Of a stretch of DNA of 64,000 bases, positions 10,961 through 23,300 are shown piece after piece (positions within the stretch are counted from its first letter, which is position 1; each line of letters opens with the position of its first letter). The position numbers were made by a program, and so were the translations under genes. Origin of the DNA: Branchinecta lynchi (Eukaryota; Arthropoda; Branchiopoda; Anostraca; Branchinectidae); contig JAKZAP010000020.1 in the NCBI GenBank assembly GCA_023053575.1, forward strand, positions 16,487,998-16,551,997, written 5' to 3'. The notes under the pieces were generated by a model, which was not told the origin of the DNA, did not search any database, and saw only the letters and a list, made by a program, of their open reading frames with translations.

Positions 10961-11252
10961 TTTTGTTCCTCGATAGTTTTATTGAGCATATTTATCTAAA
11001 AACAAACCTAACCTACAGGCGATATCATTATTTTATTCAACTAGAACACCAGTGAGGTCTCCAACGGCAAAGAACGGAGCTCACTTATTCCCAGTAGCCG
11101 TACACCTCATCCCCCCCCCCCCCCCTATAAAATAGACATCGAATCAAAGCCTAACAGAATACCTGACTACCGTCGAACAGACCGAAATATTACTTCTTCT
11201 AGAGTGTGTTGCCGATATTAAGTCTTTGACTAAGGGTGTGAACCGGTCTTAC

Positions 11253-11393
11253 CTGAGACCATGTGAACTGGGCTTGGATGCAAGACTGGGTCTTCCCGAA
11301 GCAGAAGCAACTAGTGCATCCATCTGGATTCTCCTCGGCAAGTCCGAAAGTTCCATCCAGACACTGGTTACATTTTCTTCCGATGACATTGAC
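11253..11393 (-). CDS. LAMA5-like: Laminin alpha exon F, lead-in to laminin IV domain
   Basis: This 141-bp exon (47 codons, phase 0 to 0) has acceptor TTTTTATTCGTAG|GTCAAT and donor TCTCAG|GTAAGA. It completes the ten-cysteine module (GRKCNQC ... NPDGC) and opens the last one with CTSCFCFG and TWSQ. In laminin alpha chains this C-F-C-F-G plus W-S-Q segment directly precedes the globular laminin IV (L4) domain. No L4 exon was recognised between 1 and 11252, so it probably lies further downstream, outside the window. Confidence 0.92.
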
Positions 11394-14300
11394 CTACGAA
11401 TAAAAAAGCATAAATCCGTGTTTGTCAAAATCCATTCATTCGTGCCCTCTTTGCAGTACAAGTCCTGCTGAAGGAGCTTACATCCTTTTTGGGAAGAACT
11501 TTACGAACTCATATGTGCTAACGTTTTGAACCCCAAAAAGCTGCTTAGTTTACAAGCGAAAAATCTGTTACAGTATCTATCACTTCTATTCTGGTTTGCA
11601 AGACTACTGACTGCATATTATATTCCTGGCTCTATATGACAACCATTGGTGCCCGGAAGTGAACGGCGAATTCGTTAACTTTCATTAGAAAACCATCTCA
11701 ATTGATACCTATGTTACAACTTATTATGTCTATACAACGGCGCTTTTTGTCGGTAAATCGTTAGATCTTGTCGGTAAAATCTGGGCTTGCCCCCCCCCCC
11801 CGCCCCACGAAAATGGGCTAGTTTCGCCACTGCATATGAACCTCTATCTCTTTTAATTTTTTTTTTTGGGGGGGGGGGTTAAAACGAATCTTTCTGGAAG
11901 GAAATTTGGAAAAAAGGGACGACGAAGAATTCTTTTAGATGTGAATAGCTCATATTACTGAATGATTGTTTTTTACTTCGAAGCTGAAAAGAAATAGGTC
12001 AGTCAACCAATCAAATCAAACATCGCAAATCCCACTACGATATGTATCATGGGGTCAAAGTAGTTTCGTGTCGATTTTTGGGAATAACATTCATTCATTC
12101 ATTTATACAGACACAGACTTCAACTTGCGTTGTCCTCTATAGTATAATTCAAGAGGAATAAAAAAAGGTCTAAACTAAGTTGTATCGGAATTCCATACAA
12201 GCGTGACGTCACACGCATTTGATCTTTTTTACCTCAAAATTTTTTTTTTTTTAATTTATTCCTATCGGTGTATGGTTTCAAACCTTATATAAGTTTCAGG
12301 GCATTATTTGTGTATCTCTAAAACTCCCAAGATGGCTCCCTTTTATTGGCTTCAAAACGTGATGAGGAAGGAGCAAAAGATCAGTCTTGAAAGATTCCAA
12401 CAATTTAAGACGGGGAGAGCATAGAGCATACTTTATGACAAAAGGCGCATCTAATTATTACAGAGCGTGATCAAACACTATTGTATGGGCGTTTTTTCAA
12501 TTACGAAAGGTTGTTACCGGTCCATGAATGATGAGGTCATTGTGTACTGGACATCCAAATAAGTAACTTTACGTTCCTTCCCGTACTTTTATTCATTCAT
12601 GACATGATAGTAGGGCCGTTTGCAGGGAGGTTGAGTTAGGGGGTTCATCCCCCCCCCCAAAAAAAAAAAAAAAATATTTTTTATAGGCTTTAACTTCTGA
12701 TCCATGTTCTTATCTTACTGTTTGGTATAGGTTGGATCCGATCCGTGGGAAGACCCCTCTCCCCCGAAATAAATTCCTGGGTACGGACCTGCATGATGGA
12801 TGTTCTTTTGGTGTCGACTAAATTGTATCGGAATTCCAGACAGTCGTGACGTACATAGTGACGTCGAGTGATTGAGGACCAAACATAGGATTTGATTTCG
12901 TTTTATAAGTTGTAAACGCGCTCGGCTCTATAGACTATATATATACTATAAAAGGGAGCCATCTCGGGAGTGTTAGAGATACACAAATAATGTCCTGAAA
13001 CTTATATATGGTTTGAGGCCAAGCTGACCATTCATTACGAAAGAAATAGAAAACCGCGATTTTCGGTTTTTTTTTATCAGCTCAAGGTCAGAAGAGTTTA
13101 GTTCTGTGAAATTATTTGTACAGTTATGGGAAAACGAAGGATTATATAAGTGCTGGGTGAGAGCTTCTGCGCTTTCCCAGGGAGTTGGTAAATTGTAAAT
13201 AGACACAGAATTCAGAATGGTAAAATAATCACAGATTTGTACATATACACTTTTAACACGCACATTTTAATATTCTTTATTTTATTTGAATTTGTTCGTC
13301 GTTCAATCCGCATCGTTCTTCTGGTTTTTAGTTACATATCGTTGTACGTTTTGTTGGTTTCGCATCGTTTTTCTGTTGGTGTTGTGTTGGATTTATGATT
13401 TAGTTTTTGGTTTTTTTTTTTCGCTGAGGACGGTTTGCCGGAAGTGCAACCGAAATATCCGAATCACATCATCCTAGAGGGATAATTAGCTGACCAAGAA
13501 AAAACCCCCGAAAATCACGGTTTTCTATTTCTTTCGTCCTGAAACTTGCTCATTAAATTCTATAGTTTTCGGGTGCGGTTTTAATGTACTTAGACGCAGT
13601 TTTGCTTTAGTTATGAGACGACAATATCTGAAAAGGACAAATGAAAAGGTAGGAAGGCAGAACTTTTGAACAAAGAAAACATGAGTGAAACTCCACCGAA
13701 ACCACATCTAATAAAACGCTACTTATTTCAGTCATTATTTAGTTCGCAAATGAAGTAACGCAAATGGACCAATGGTTATATGGACTCGAGAATTCTCATA
13801 AAAATATGAATATATATAATACGATGTGTGAAATATATATAATACGAGCTGGAAGATGTCCTCATCTTCTTGGCATGTGTCCAGAAATCTCTGTAAGGGG
13901 ACTAAACCTCTGAACAAGTAGAAACTATCGATTCTGGACGGTCAACGAAACAGAAACCTCCGTTCTGAATACTTTTCTTATCCCGTTTTGCTACAGTCAT
14001 CAAGCATCACGAAAGGTCTTCAGCAAACTGAATAAATGGATAAAACCACGAAACCACCAGAAGTAAATGAAGAAGAAAATAGCTATTTTCCTTGACTTAG
14101 GAAAGAAGATTACAAAGTCTTCTCTTCAGTTGTTTCTAAAAGCAAAAAAAAACGAATCGTTCATGTTGTTCCTACCTCGTTCAGTTTTCAGCATAAATAT
14201 TTCTGGTTTCAGGAAGTATTCCGATAACAGCGGGGGGAGGGGGGGGGTACATATGAATATATATTTGACAATAAAACTTGTTTTCATCAATTGCAGGTGA

Positions 14301-17300
14301 GTGAGCAAAAAAATAGGTGGAAAGTGTATGCAAATACTGATTTTTTTTTTTTTTTTTAGTTACTAGACCCTCGATATAAAATTGGTGCAATGGACATTTT
14401 TGTAGCAACCTCAATGAAGAATGAATTAGAAACTCAACAACAACAAAAAAGGGCTTACGCAAACAGTAAACGGGGCGAGGAAAATGGAGTTTCACAAAAA
14501 AGGCGGCTATTCCCGATGAAAAATTTATCTCAAAATAGTACTATGACGAAGTACGAAAAAATAGCATGCAGTACTAACGATGCTACTACATGCTTCTAGT
14601 TCAAGGCTACCGTGTTACTGCATACTACTATATGCTACTATTAGCAAGACTGGATTCTACTATGACAAGACAGGATGCTACTGGACACTACTACATAAGA
14701 TTAGACCAGTCAGAGGCACATTAGCTGATAGTATTCTTTGCTATTACATAGTATTACATACAACGTTTTTGTACTACTACCATACTACTACGCAGTCTAC
14801 AAATTTTTCATCGGGTTATGACCCTACAACACTAGCCAGAAAACACACACAGACCTAACACAAATACGGCCAAGGACTACTGCAAAGATGTTCCGGAAAA
14901 CCCATTCCTTCAACATTTCCTTGCTAAGATTTTTGCGTTAATCCTCCCCACTTGGCAGAATGAAAAGCACGTTGTCACCATGTCAAGGAGGTCAAAGCGG
15001 CGTCTTTCAAGAGTGTTCAAGAGTTACCATAAAACATGTAGAGGGGATCGTGTTGACAGGTTTAGAGCTCAAGAGACGTAATGGAAACATATGTGTATCA
15101 AGTGCTTTATAAAAGCTGGAAATTAATGAGTCATAAAGTAAGTCAGCTTCTGCATTTCGGGTTAAATGACATTCATTATTATAATCAGTAGTAGTTTATG
15201 ACTACTAAATTTTGAGTCGCTTTAGGAAGTTTGGTCACAATAAAAATAATTTACTGCATCATAAAAAGGCTTTCGCATCTGCATAATCCGAAGAAACTGG
15301 GAGTGATCGTAGCCTACCGAGCAGTATTAAAGATCTTATTTATAATCCACCTGAAACTATTAATCAATTCGGCATTAACCGCATCTTAGGTTAAATTTGG
15401 CTTATTGCAACATGCTTGATGTACTGATGCCGGACCAGAAAAGCACAGAGTCTTGCCCAATTTTACCTAAGACCGAGGGGTTACCCACTCCCCAGCACCT
15501 ACTGTTCACTCTTTCCCGGCACCGACCGAAATCAACAGTGACAGCGCCAGTGCCGTTCATAAATTAGGCAAGTGTTCTAAAACGTGGCAACCGGTGCCGG
15601 CATCTGCCGGGCACTGGTCACTTGTTGCAAACTAAAATCGAGAATTGGCAACACCTCCCCAAAGAAAGCAGAATTTTATAAACTCCCCAGCTGTGCACCG
15701 GTCGGTGCGGTGCCGAAAGCAGTGCCGGGACCGGTGCCGTCCATAAATTAGGCAACTTATCTTTCGAACGCTTCTAAACATGCTTATTTTAATGTTCTAG
15801 CACACGGCAACTGGTCGGACACCAGGCACTTGATGTACTCTAAAATCGAGACTGGCAATTCCTCACAACAGACCGCAGAAATCAACAGAGTGAAGGGAAT
15901 GAAAATCTTTTCCAGCGTCACTCCTACTTTAAAGTTTAAAGGACACCTGAACAATGAAACCATATTTGAACACACCACGGAGAATGCATTTATAGACATG
16001 GCCACGGAGAGCATTCTTCTCCTGAGCGTGACGTTTTGAAAATAGGGATGTTAGTTTCTGGGAGTTTGCACATGCAGACTCCAAGACAAAAACCGCAATT
16101 CATTCAAATCTTGTATAGCGCTGGACGGATCGTATTGGACGTTCTTCTAAATATAGCCTACGTCTGGCGAGACGTTTGGGCTTACCTGGTTAAAACATAT
16201 TCCAGAAGAAGGGTTGATTGGAGACATTTTGTTCATTTCTAAAATTGTTCGGTACTGAAATAAGGACAGATGCAAAACGGAGCAAAAATCATAGCTTGGA
16301 AACACTATTTCGTATTTGGATTAGGTTTCTGCAGGCAATGTTAACAGAAGTCATACAGATAGGGATGATACTTGGTATTCTTAAGGTTTAGGTTTAATGG
16401 AAAAATTGCCACAATAGCAAAAGCTAAATAAATAGGCAATTGTTTAAAACAGGCTTCATTCAGGTGACCTTTAATGACAAAGCCAGTTTATTTTTATATC
16501 CTAGAGTTGAATACATTGTATTATTTTGTGGTAAGGGGTTTCTTAAAACAGGGAATATGAACTGCAGGTCCGACAAGACAGTTCAGCCTGACGCGGAGAT
16601 CTTTATTCATAAAAAAAAAAAGTTGCATTTCATCGGCTTATGAGGCAAAGCTCACGAAATGTTCAATTCCAGATCGTAAAGTTTCTTCTGAAAAAAAACC
16701 GCTGTTAACTGGGACCTAAGAATTTTTGATTTTCGTCAATTGTTTATCCTTATGTTCCTAAAGATTTACAAGCACACGAGTAGCCTACCACAAGTATGAG
16801 TTTCATTTTTTTTTTTTTTTACCAAACACTCTTTCAACTAGTAAAAAAAAACACATTCACTATTAAGAAGCCTCTTGGCCTGTGCTGAGTGAATTTTTTT
16901 CCCCTTTCTCTCCAACCTTCTCTTGCCGCAAAAAAGAAAACATCTGATGAAATCGAATACATGAATAAGGGATCCGAGCAACGAAGTGACGCATTTACAC
17001 CGGATCTTCAAGCCTATTTAAAGTTTAACTGAAAAGCCAAGTTATTTTTATATCTTGCATTCGAATACGCTGAACTATTTTTACTCTTTTTACTTTTATT
17101 TTTACTTTTATTTTTTGTTCATCTTGGGCTCTGGTAAGTGACGTTCATAATACGCGCTGCCTGCACGACAAGCCAAAACTCATCCAGACGCGGGGAATTT
17201 GAATATCAGCAAAAGCGTGAATTTCAATGGTCAATAAAGCTAAGCTTCTGAAATGTTCGATTACAGACTCGATTTTAATCACTTCCGATGAAAGCCCTCT

Positions 17301-20300
17301 GTTCCGAGGACTAGAAAGCTGCCATTTCTGGTTCACTTTTCGGGAATTGTTTAGGCCTATCGTTGAAACTGCCGAATACTTCGAGCATAGATGTACAAGC
17401 ATGATACAGAATCGTACAGATCCGAAAGAACAAGTTCATTCGAAAAAATCAGATTTTCAGAAACATTTTCGAAGAACGAAGTACCGCATTTTCATCGGGT
17501 CTTCAAGCATATTTAAGTAAATAGTCTGTGGTATCTCGGTCCTGTTCGGTTAAACTTCCAAGTTTTCCTCTCCCTCCCATAAAGAATTATAACAGCTTAC
17601 CTTACAGGGACACTGGCCGTCTGCGTCACACTGACAGAGACCGTCTTCTCTGCACGCGCTCGGTTCCGTTCCGGACGAAGAACATTCGCAGCGGCGGCAG
17701 TTCGGAAATCCGAAAAATCCGAAGGCGCATCTGTCACAGTCTTCCCCAACGACACCCTCGCGGCAGGCACAGCGCCCAGTTACCGGATCGCAACTGCTGG
17801 CGCCATGTCGCGTGCCGTCGCCTTTACATGTACAAGGCTAAAAAGGAAAACAAATTTGGTGAACTCGGAATTCTTCTGGCCGATACATTGTTTCAGGCGC
17901 TCCTACATAATTATAAGATTCAGAAATCCACACTCTTCGCGATTATTTCACTTTTCACCTGCGGCTTATTAGTGTTTTTTTTTTCAATCAATCAATAATT
18001 TTTTTTTGGCATTTCCGAGTTTCGTTGTCACGCGGCGCAAACATCGCCTAAACAATCCTAATCCACCAAAAACTCTATCGAGACGTAAAGCCATAAACTT
18101 ATTAGGTGGATCGGAAATTTCAAATTCAATAAGACCAAAGATTTCGATGGGATCCCCAAAATCTAATATTTAATCCAGACAAGTGTGAAAAAACTACCAT
18201 ATACTTGTCTAAAAAAAAAAAAAAAGTTCAGAAACGAATTCAGCGTATTTCCCTATCCGTATAAAAAAACATCTAATCAACTTCAAGTAAAACTTTAACT
18301 TATAAAAGAAATCTGGTTTCAACCGGATTCCGAACGATCTATATCTCCGAGTAAAAAAAAAAAGATTGTCATATAGAGATTCAGCGTATCTTCTTACCCC
18401 TAAATCTTCCGTTTCCCCAAATTGCGAACAAGAAAATCCCTAGTTTCACGAGGCATGTATAAAAGTAGGCTATTTTTTCAGGACCATTTTACTGTTAACA
18501 AAACATTTTCCACAAGAATCTCATTAGCATAGTGTAAGAAGTTTGGTGACACTGAACACACATTCGCTCATCCGTTTGTTAAACAATATGAGAACATATC
18601 TGTTATGAACCTTTTAAATATTTTTTTTTCTTTTCACGAAACATAAAAATTTAAAAGAGTCTTACTCTAAATTCTATTTCGAAATGCAAGATTTAAAAGA
18701 GTTATGGCAGAAATATCCTTGACATCCAACATAACATTTAAAAAAAGGATGCACAATCAGAAGCGTTACTAGCCAAAATAAAAATAGAAAATTTTTTTTT
18801 TGGGGGGGGCAAGGTATTTACCGACTGGCTGTTCATTTTTATCGGCTGTTCTTGCAGATAAAAAAAACGACTTATTATTGAGAGAAAACGACTGTGTTTG
18901 CGAAAAATTGACTGATTTTAAGAAAAACTTTTATTTTTACGAGAACGACTTTTTTTTTTAATTTGACTGTTTCTAAGAAAAAATCGACTGTTATTACGAA
19001 AAATCGCGGCGATTCGCGCCGACTCGGCTATTTTTTACCGACTGGCCGACAACATTCGGGGAGGGGGGGGAATCTGTGAAATCTGTGTATGGCCTTGGTA
19101 TGGCCCATTCGAGGCTAAGTAAACACTATTCTATTCTATAAAGAACGGCTAGAGACAGGAGGACCAAAATCTTATCCCTTCCAGGTTAAAGCCATGCTAG
19201 ACCGTGCTGGAGTGTCATTTGCTTGGAGCGGGGGATAAGGCCAAGCGGACCACTCCAAGCACCTACTGAAATAGTTCGAACTCGCTATAAGCGACCAGAA
19301 GATACAAAGCTGCATGGGGCAATTGAAATGTCTACTCTAAATTATTATAAATTACTGAAGCGGACTTTTAGTATGGAATTTTATTTCAAGTTAGGTTTAC
19401 CAGGAAAAACTCTGAAGCTTCGGTTCCAGCTCAGAACAAACTCATTTCCACTTGTGTTTAGGAAAAAGGTATTTGAGAGGAAGAGAAACAGGGATGGTTT
19501 AATCAGGGATAATTACAGATGTCCGCTTTGTTTGATTGGAGAGGACAGTGTTGCGCACCTCCTAAGGCAGTGCCAAGAATCCCCTTACCCGGATCAGTTT
19601 GGGCCCGGGTTGCTCTTCCCTGGTATATTGATATCGACTAAAAATGGTGGAAGATTACGTGAGGGGAAATTTAAACAGGAGGTAGTTTATTGTCTGTGTT
19701 GTAGTGTAGTAGCATTATAGTAGGTAAGTGAGTAAGTAAATTTGTGTAACCCGCCATTTTGGAAAAGCGGAGTAAATGAAAGAAAATAAATAAAATTATG
19801 TTTGCGATACAAACTGTTTACCGCTATGTGGTCGTAAATCGTGGAATTCTAGGTGCCCGGATGGAGTACGTATTTGTCCTCTTTGCCATCTTGATGGGAA
19901 TGGTCTGGATCATTTTCTTTACAGGTGCCAGGAGCTTTCGCACTTACGGGGCATTGTTTTCCGGTAATGGTGGGCAGCTTCTTGGTAACTTCCGATCTAC
20001 GTCACCAAGAGTGATTTTTTCTTTTGGAAATTTTGTGCAAAAAGCACTCGAGTTGAGAACCCGAGATCTCGAGTTGTTTATCCTATATATGGCCTTGGGG
20101 TTTTTCAGTAAATATATATATACATTATATTCGCAGGTGGTGTCTATTAGAAAAACTATGCATGGCCCAATCGTGGCTGAATAAACTCTATTCTACTCTT
20201 TAGGCTATATATATTTGGGTCGGAAGGCGGCAGAAGAACGAAGAGTAGAGCAGAGTAGAGAAACATTTATTAAAAAAAAACAGACACTATTCGCCTTTCG

Positions 20301-23300
20301 CCTGCCTAGAAAGTCAATGAAGCTTGGAAGGGCAAGCGAGGTCATTCATTTAGAGTTATTCACTACATTTATACCGAGCTAATCATACACTAAAAATTCA
20401 ACTAATTAATGATAAAGACTGCGATGGTTTAGGCGATCGAACTAAAAAAATGTGAACACGGACAGTTTATAATATAATTTATAGTTCTATTTCCGAATGC
20501 TGCGGTCTCGGGCGTGTATTACCAGTGACAGCTTAACCGCTAACCAGCCGCAAATCCATTCCAATCTGAACCCTTCCAATAAATTATCATGTCCGAGCAA
20601 TTAACCAATCATAGATCATAGGTGACACAGCCGTGACCAAATATCATTTCGGGTAGATGATATCTCCTACCCCATACCCTGAATCTCATTTTCGGCCTGA
20701 TGCGTGCTAAACTGAGCATATCGGTGCTTCAGAACCAATTTGCAATTGTAGGCTGGGGTTTAAATGATCTGCAATCTTGCGTAAAAGGCACGAATTACCA
20801 TTTTCAAGTTAAAATATGATAAGAACAGTCTGACAACAGGGAGCTTGTAATGGTTGTAAGCTGCTGGCTGCAGCTAGGCTACCCAATGAAAAATTTTACT
20901 CAAAATAGTAGTATAAAATTGTAAGAAAAAGTAGCATGCAGTGCTAACTAATGCTAGTACATGCTTCTACTTCAAGGCTACCGTGTTCCTGCATTCTGCT
21001 GCATGTTATACTATTAGCAAGGTTGGATGCTACTATGGCAAGACAGGATCCTACTGGATACTACTGCTTAAGATTGGACCAGTCTGAGGCACATCAAATG
21101 ACAGTATTCTTTACTATTACATAGTATTACATGCAACTTGTTCGTATAACTATCATACAACTACGAAGGCTACACATTTTACCCACCAGGACACGGAGTG
21201 GACTGCTGCCAAGTTTTCAGCACTATAATCAATTCCGTATGGATGAGTTGAAATGAGACTGAACAAGGAAAATATGCCCGTGAAAATCCGATCGCCTATC
21301 CGTACTATAATGTGGATGACATGAATTCATCAAAATTACAATAACTATTTCATGTATACCCCTTTTTGAAATTTAAGCCATTGACGATTCCGCAAATCAT
21401 TAATTTAAGTTCCTAAATTAACTTGACGTTCCTAAATTAACTGAGCGCAGAAATAGTCTTTCAAACAAATTTGGAGCTAAGTCCCCGGATGGCCAATCTA
21501 TTCCTCCTCCCCTCCCGTCTTCCGTGCGTCGGTCCGACAGGAATACTGGCAATCAATTTTCTCCATATCCTGCTAATTCTTCTTCCCAATTTTTACGTAT
21601 TTTCATCGCATCATTTATTCTGGTCATATCTTGTAAGTGTATTAGTTAATTTGTTTCGTGCCTGTGTATTTCGTAAATTCGTATTCCTCTTTTAGCTTTT
21701 AGCCATTTGGATTATAAAACTTGATTGATTAAAGTTAATAAGTGCATGTTAAGAACATAGGGACAGGTGGACAGGTTAATTTACTGCGTCATAGAATAGC
21801 TCCTCTCTTCAATGTGAAGAATAACAGATCACGGAATGACTCCTCTTTTGTTGACGTTCTTATTTTGTCAATTTCTATTTGACCATGAGACGACGCAAGC
21901 CCCGCAGAGGGCGGTCAAGCAGCATGCACATTTTTCGAGAAATTGACTAAATATTAATCAATCAATAAATTTTATCACTCAGCACGAAGCTATACAATAC
22001 ATAACAACACCCTAAAAACAGCGGTAAACTACATCTATCGTAGTAGAAGTAGCTTCTGCCACGTAGGCAGGCAATGAAGCAGTGGGTTAGCTGCAGCAGC
22101 TACAAGGCCGTTTTCTGACTTTATGGCACGTAAAACAAATCGAGATTTTGCCGCCCTCTCTATTTCAGCAAATGCGCAGCAATGATTACGCAGTAGCGCC
22201 TGTCTTATACTTGCTCTGAACTCCACTCGTGCTAGCCGTCATAAACTATTTTACGTTGTCTGGGTTTAATATAACTTACAATAGAACGGGTGGTCCAGTG
22301 AACCTGTACCACCCATATGTCGGTCGGAAATTTTGAGTATTGTTGTCCGACGAGTAAGCAAGTTCACACTTCCCAGATAAATTTTTCTCGTGAGAAACAG
22401 AATTTGGTGAATCTGAATGTTCTCACAAGAATCTCTTATGGAAACTCTTTCTTCCTAACTCGGCTTAACACAAACCAACAAGAAAAACAAAAATATATAG
22501 AAGAAATTGTATCTAATTATTCGACCTTATTATTACCGCATATAAACCATAATAATCATCATCTCAGCAATTTTCAGTTAGTTCATCCCACATGTTTAAC
22601 ATTGTTTTAGATCTTCGTCAGACGTACGAATTTTCGAAAAAAGTTAACTAAAGTAGAACTTCTTGCCTACTTCCTTAAAGTACTTTACGCGGGTTAGTGG
22701 AGCAAGTTTATGACTTTGCGAACGACTTTAAGCACTTTAGGAACACCGTCTGAGCGGTCCCTAAGCTACAATCTCTCTGTCTTGATATCTCTATACATAT
22801 GTCTCTTTTCCCGAATATCTTCTTGTTCTTCAGCTATGCTAACGTGCATTCAAGCCACAAATCTGGCCAGACTTTTTTTTTCCTAGCAAGAACATATCTA
22901 ACCCCATCAGTCATGAACCAAACCGTCAGCCGACAACTCCGACGTGTCGGTCGTGAATAAACCGTCGGCTGACGTTTCGGGATAAGAAAATCTGGACAAA
23001 AAGCGTCGAAATCTGGGAAAAACTGAGCAGATTATTCGAGCTATAAATCTGGCCAGATTTGTGATTAGTGAGAAACGGGATTTCGGCAGTAGGAACTCAT
23101 CTTGAAAAGTGAAAAGGTAGTACAAAATGAAGTGTAAGATAACATACAAGCTATGCCACGGTATGTACGAAAACGTCGAAGCTGACGACATCATCAACTT
23201 CAACTTTAACAACTTACGCGGTCATAGCCTCAAACTCACCGCAGAGATTCTGTAAAGATATTGGTCGGTCGAGTTTCAAAAACCGCGTGCCACCAATTTG

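Noticed and set aside
1..11252. Search for the laminin IV domain exon expected after exon F
   Set aside because: No minus-strand segment with suitable splice sites and laminin IV character was recognised; the region is mostly family A and other repeats.
17528..17998. Plus-strand 156-residue open frame
   Set aside because: It is antisense to laminin exon E; the minus strand has the cysteine pattern and splice sites.
19798..20184. 128-residue hydrophobic open frame that could be a membrane protein
   Set aside because: Another frame of the same DNA encodes a CPLC...H...C LINE finger, so this is a shadow.
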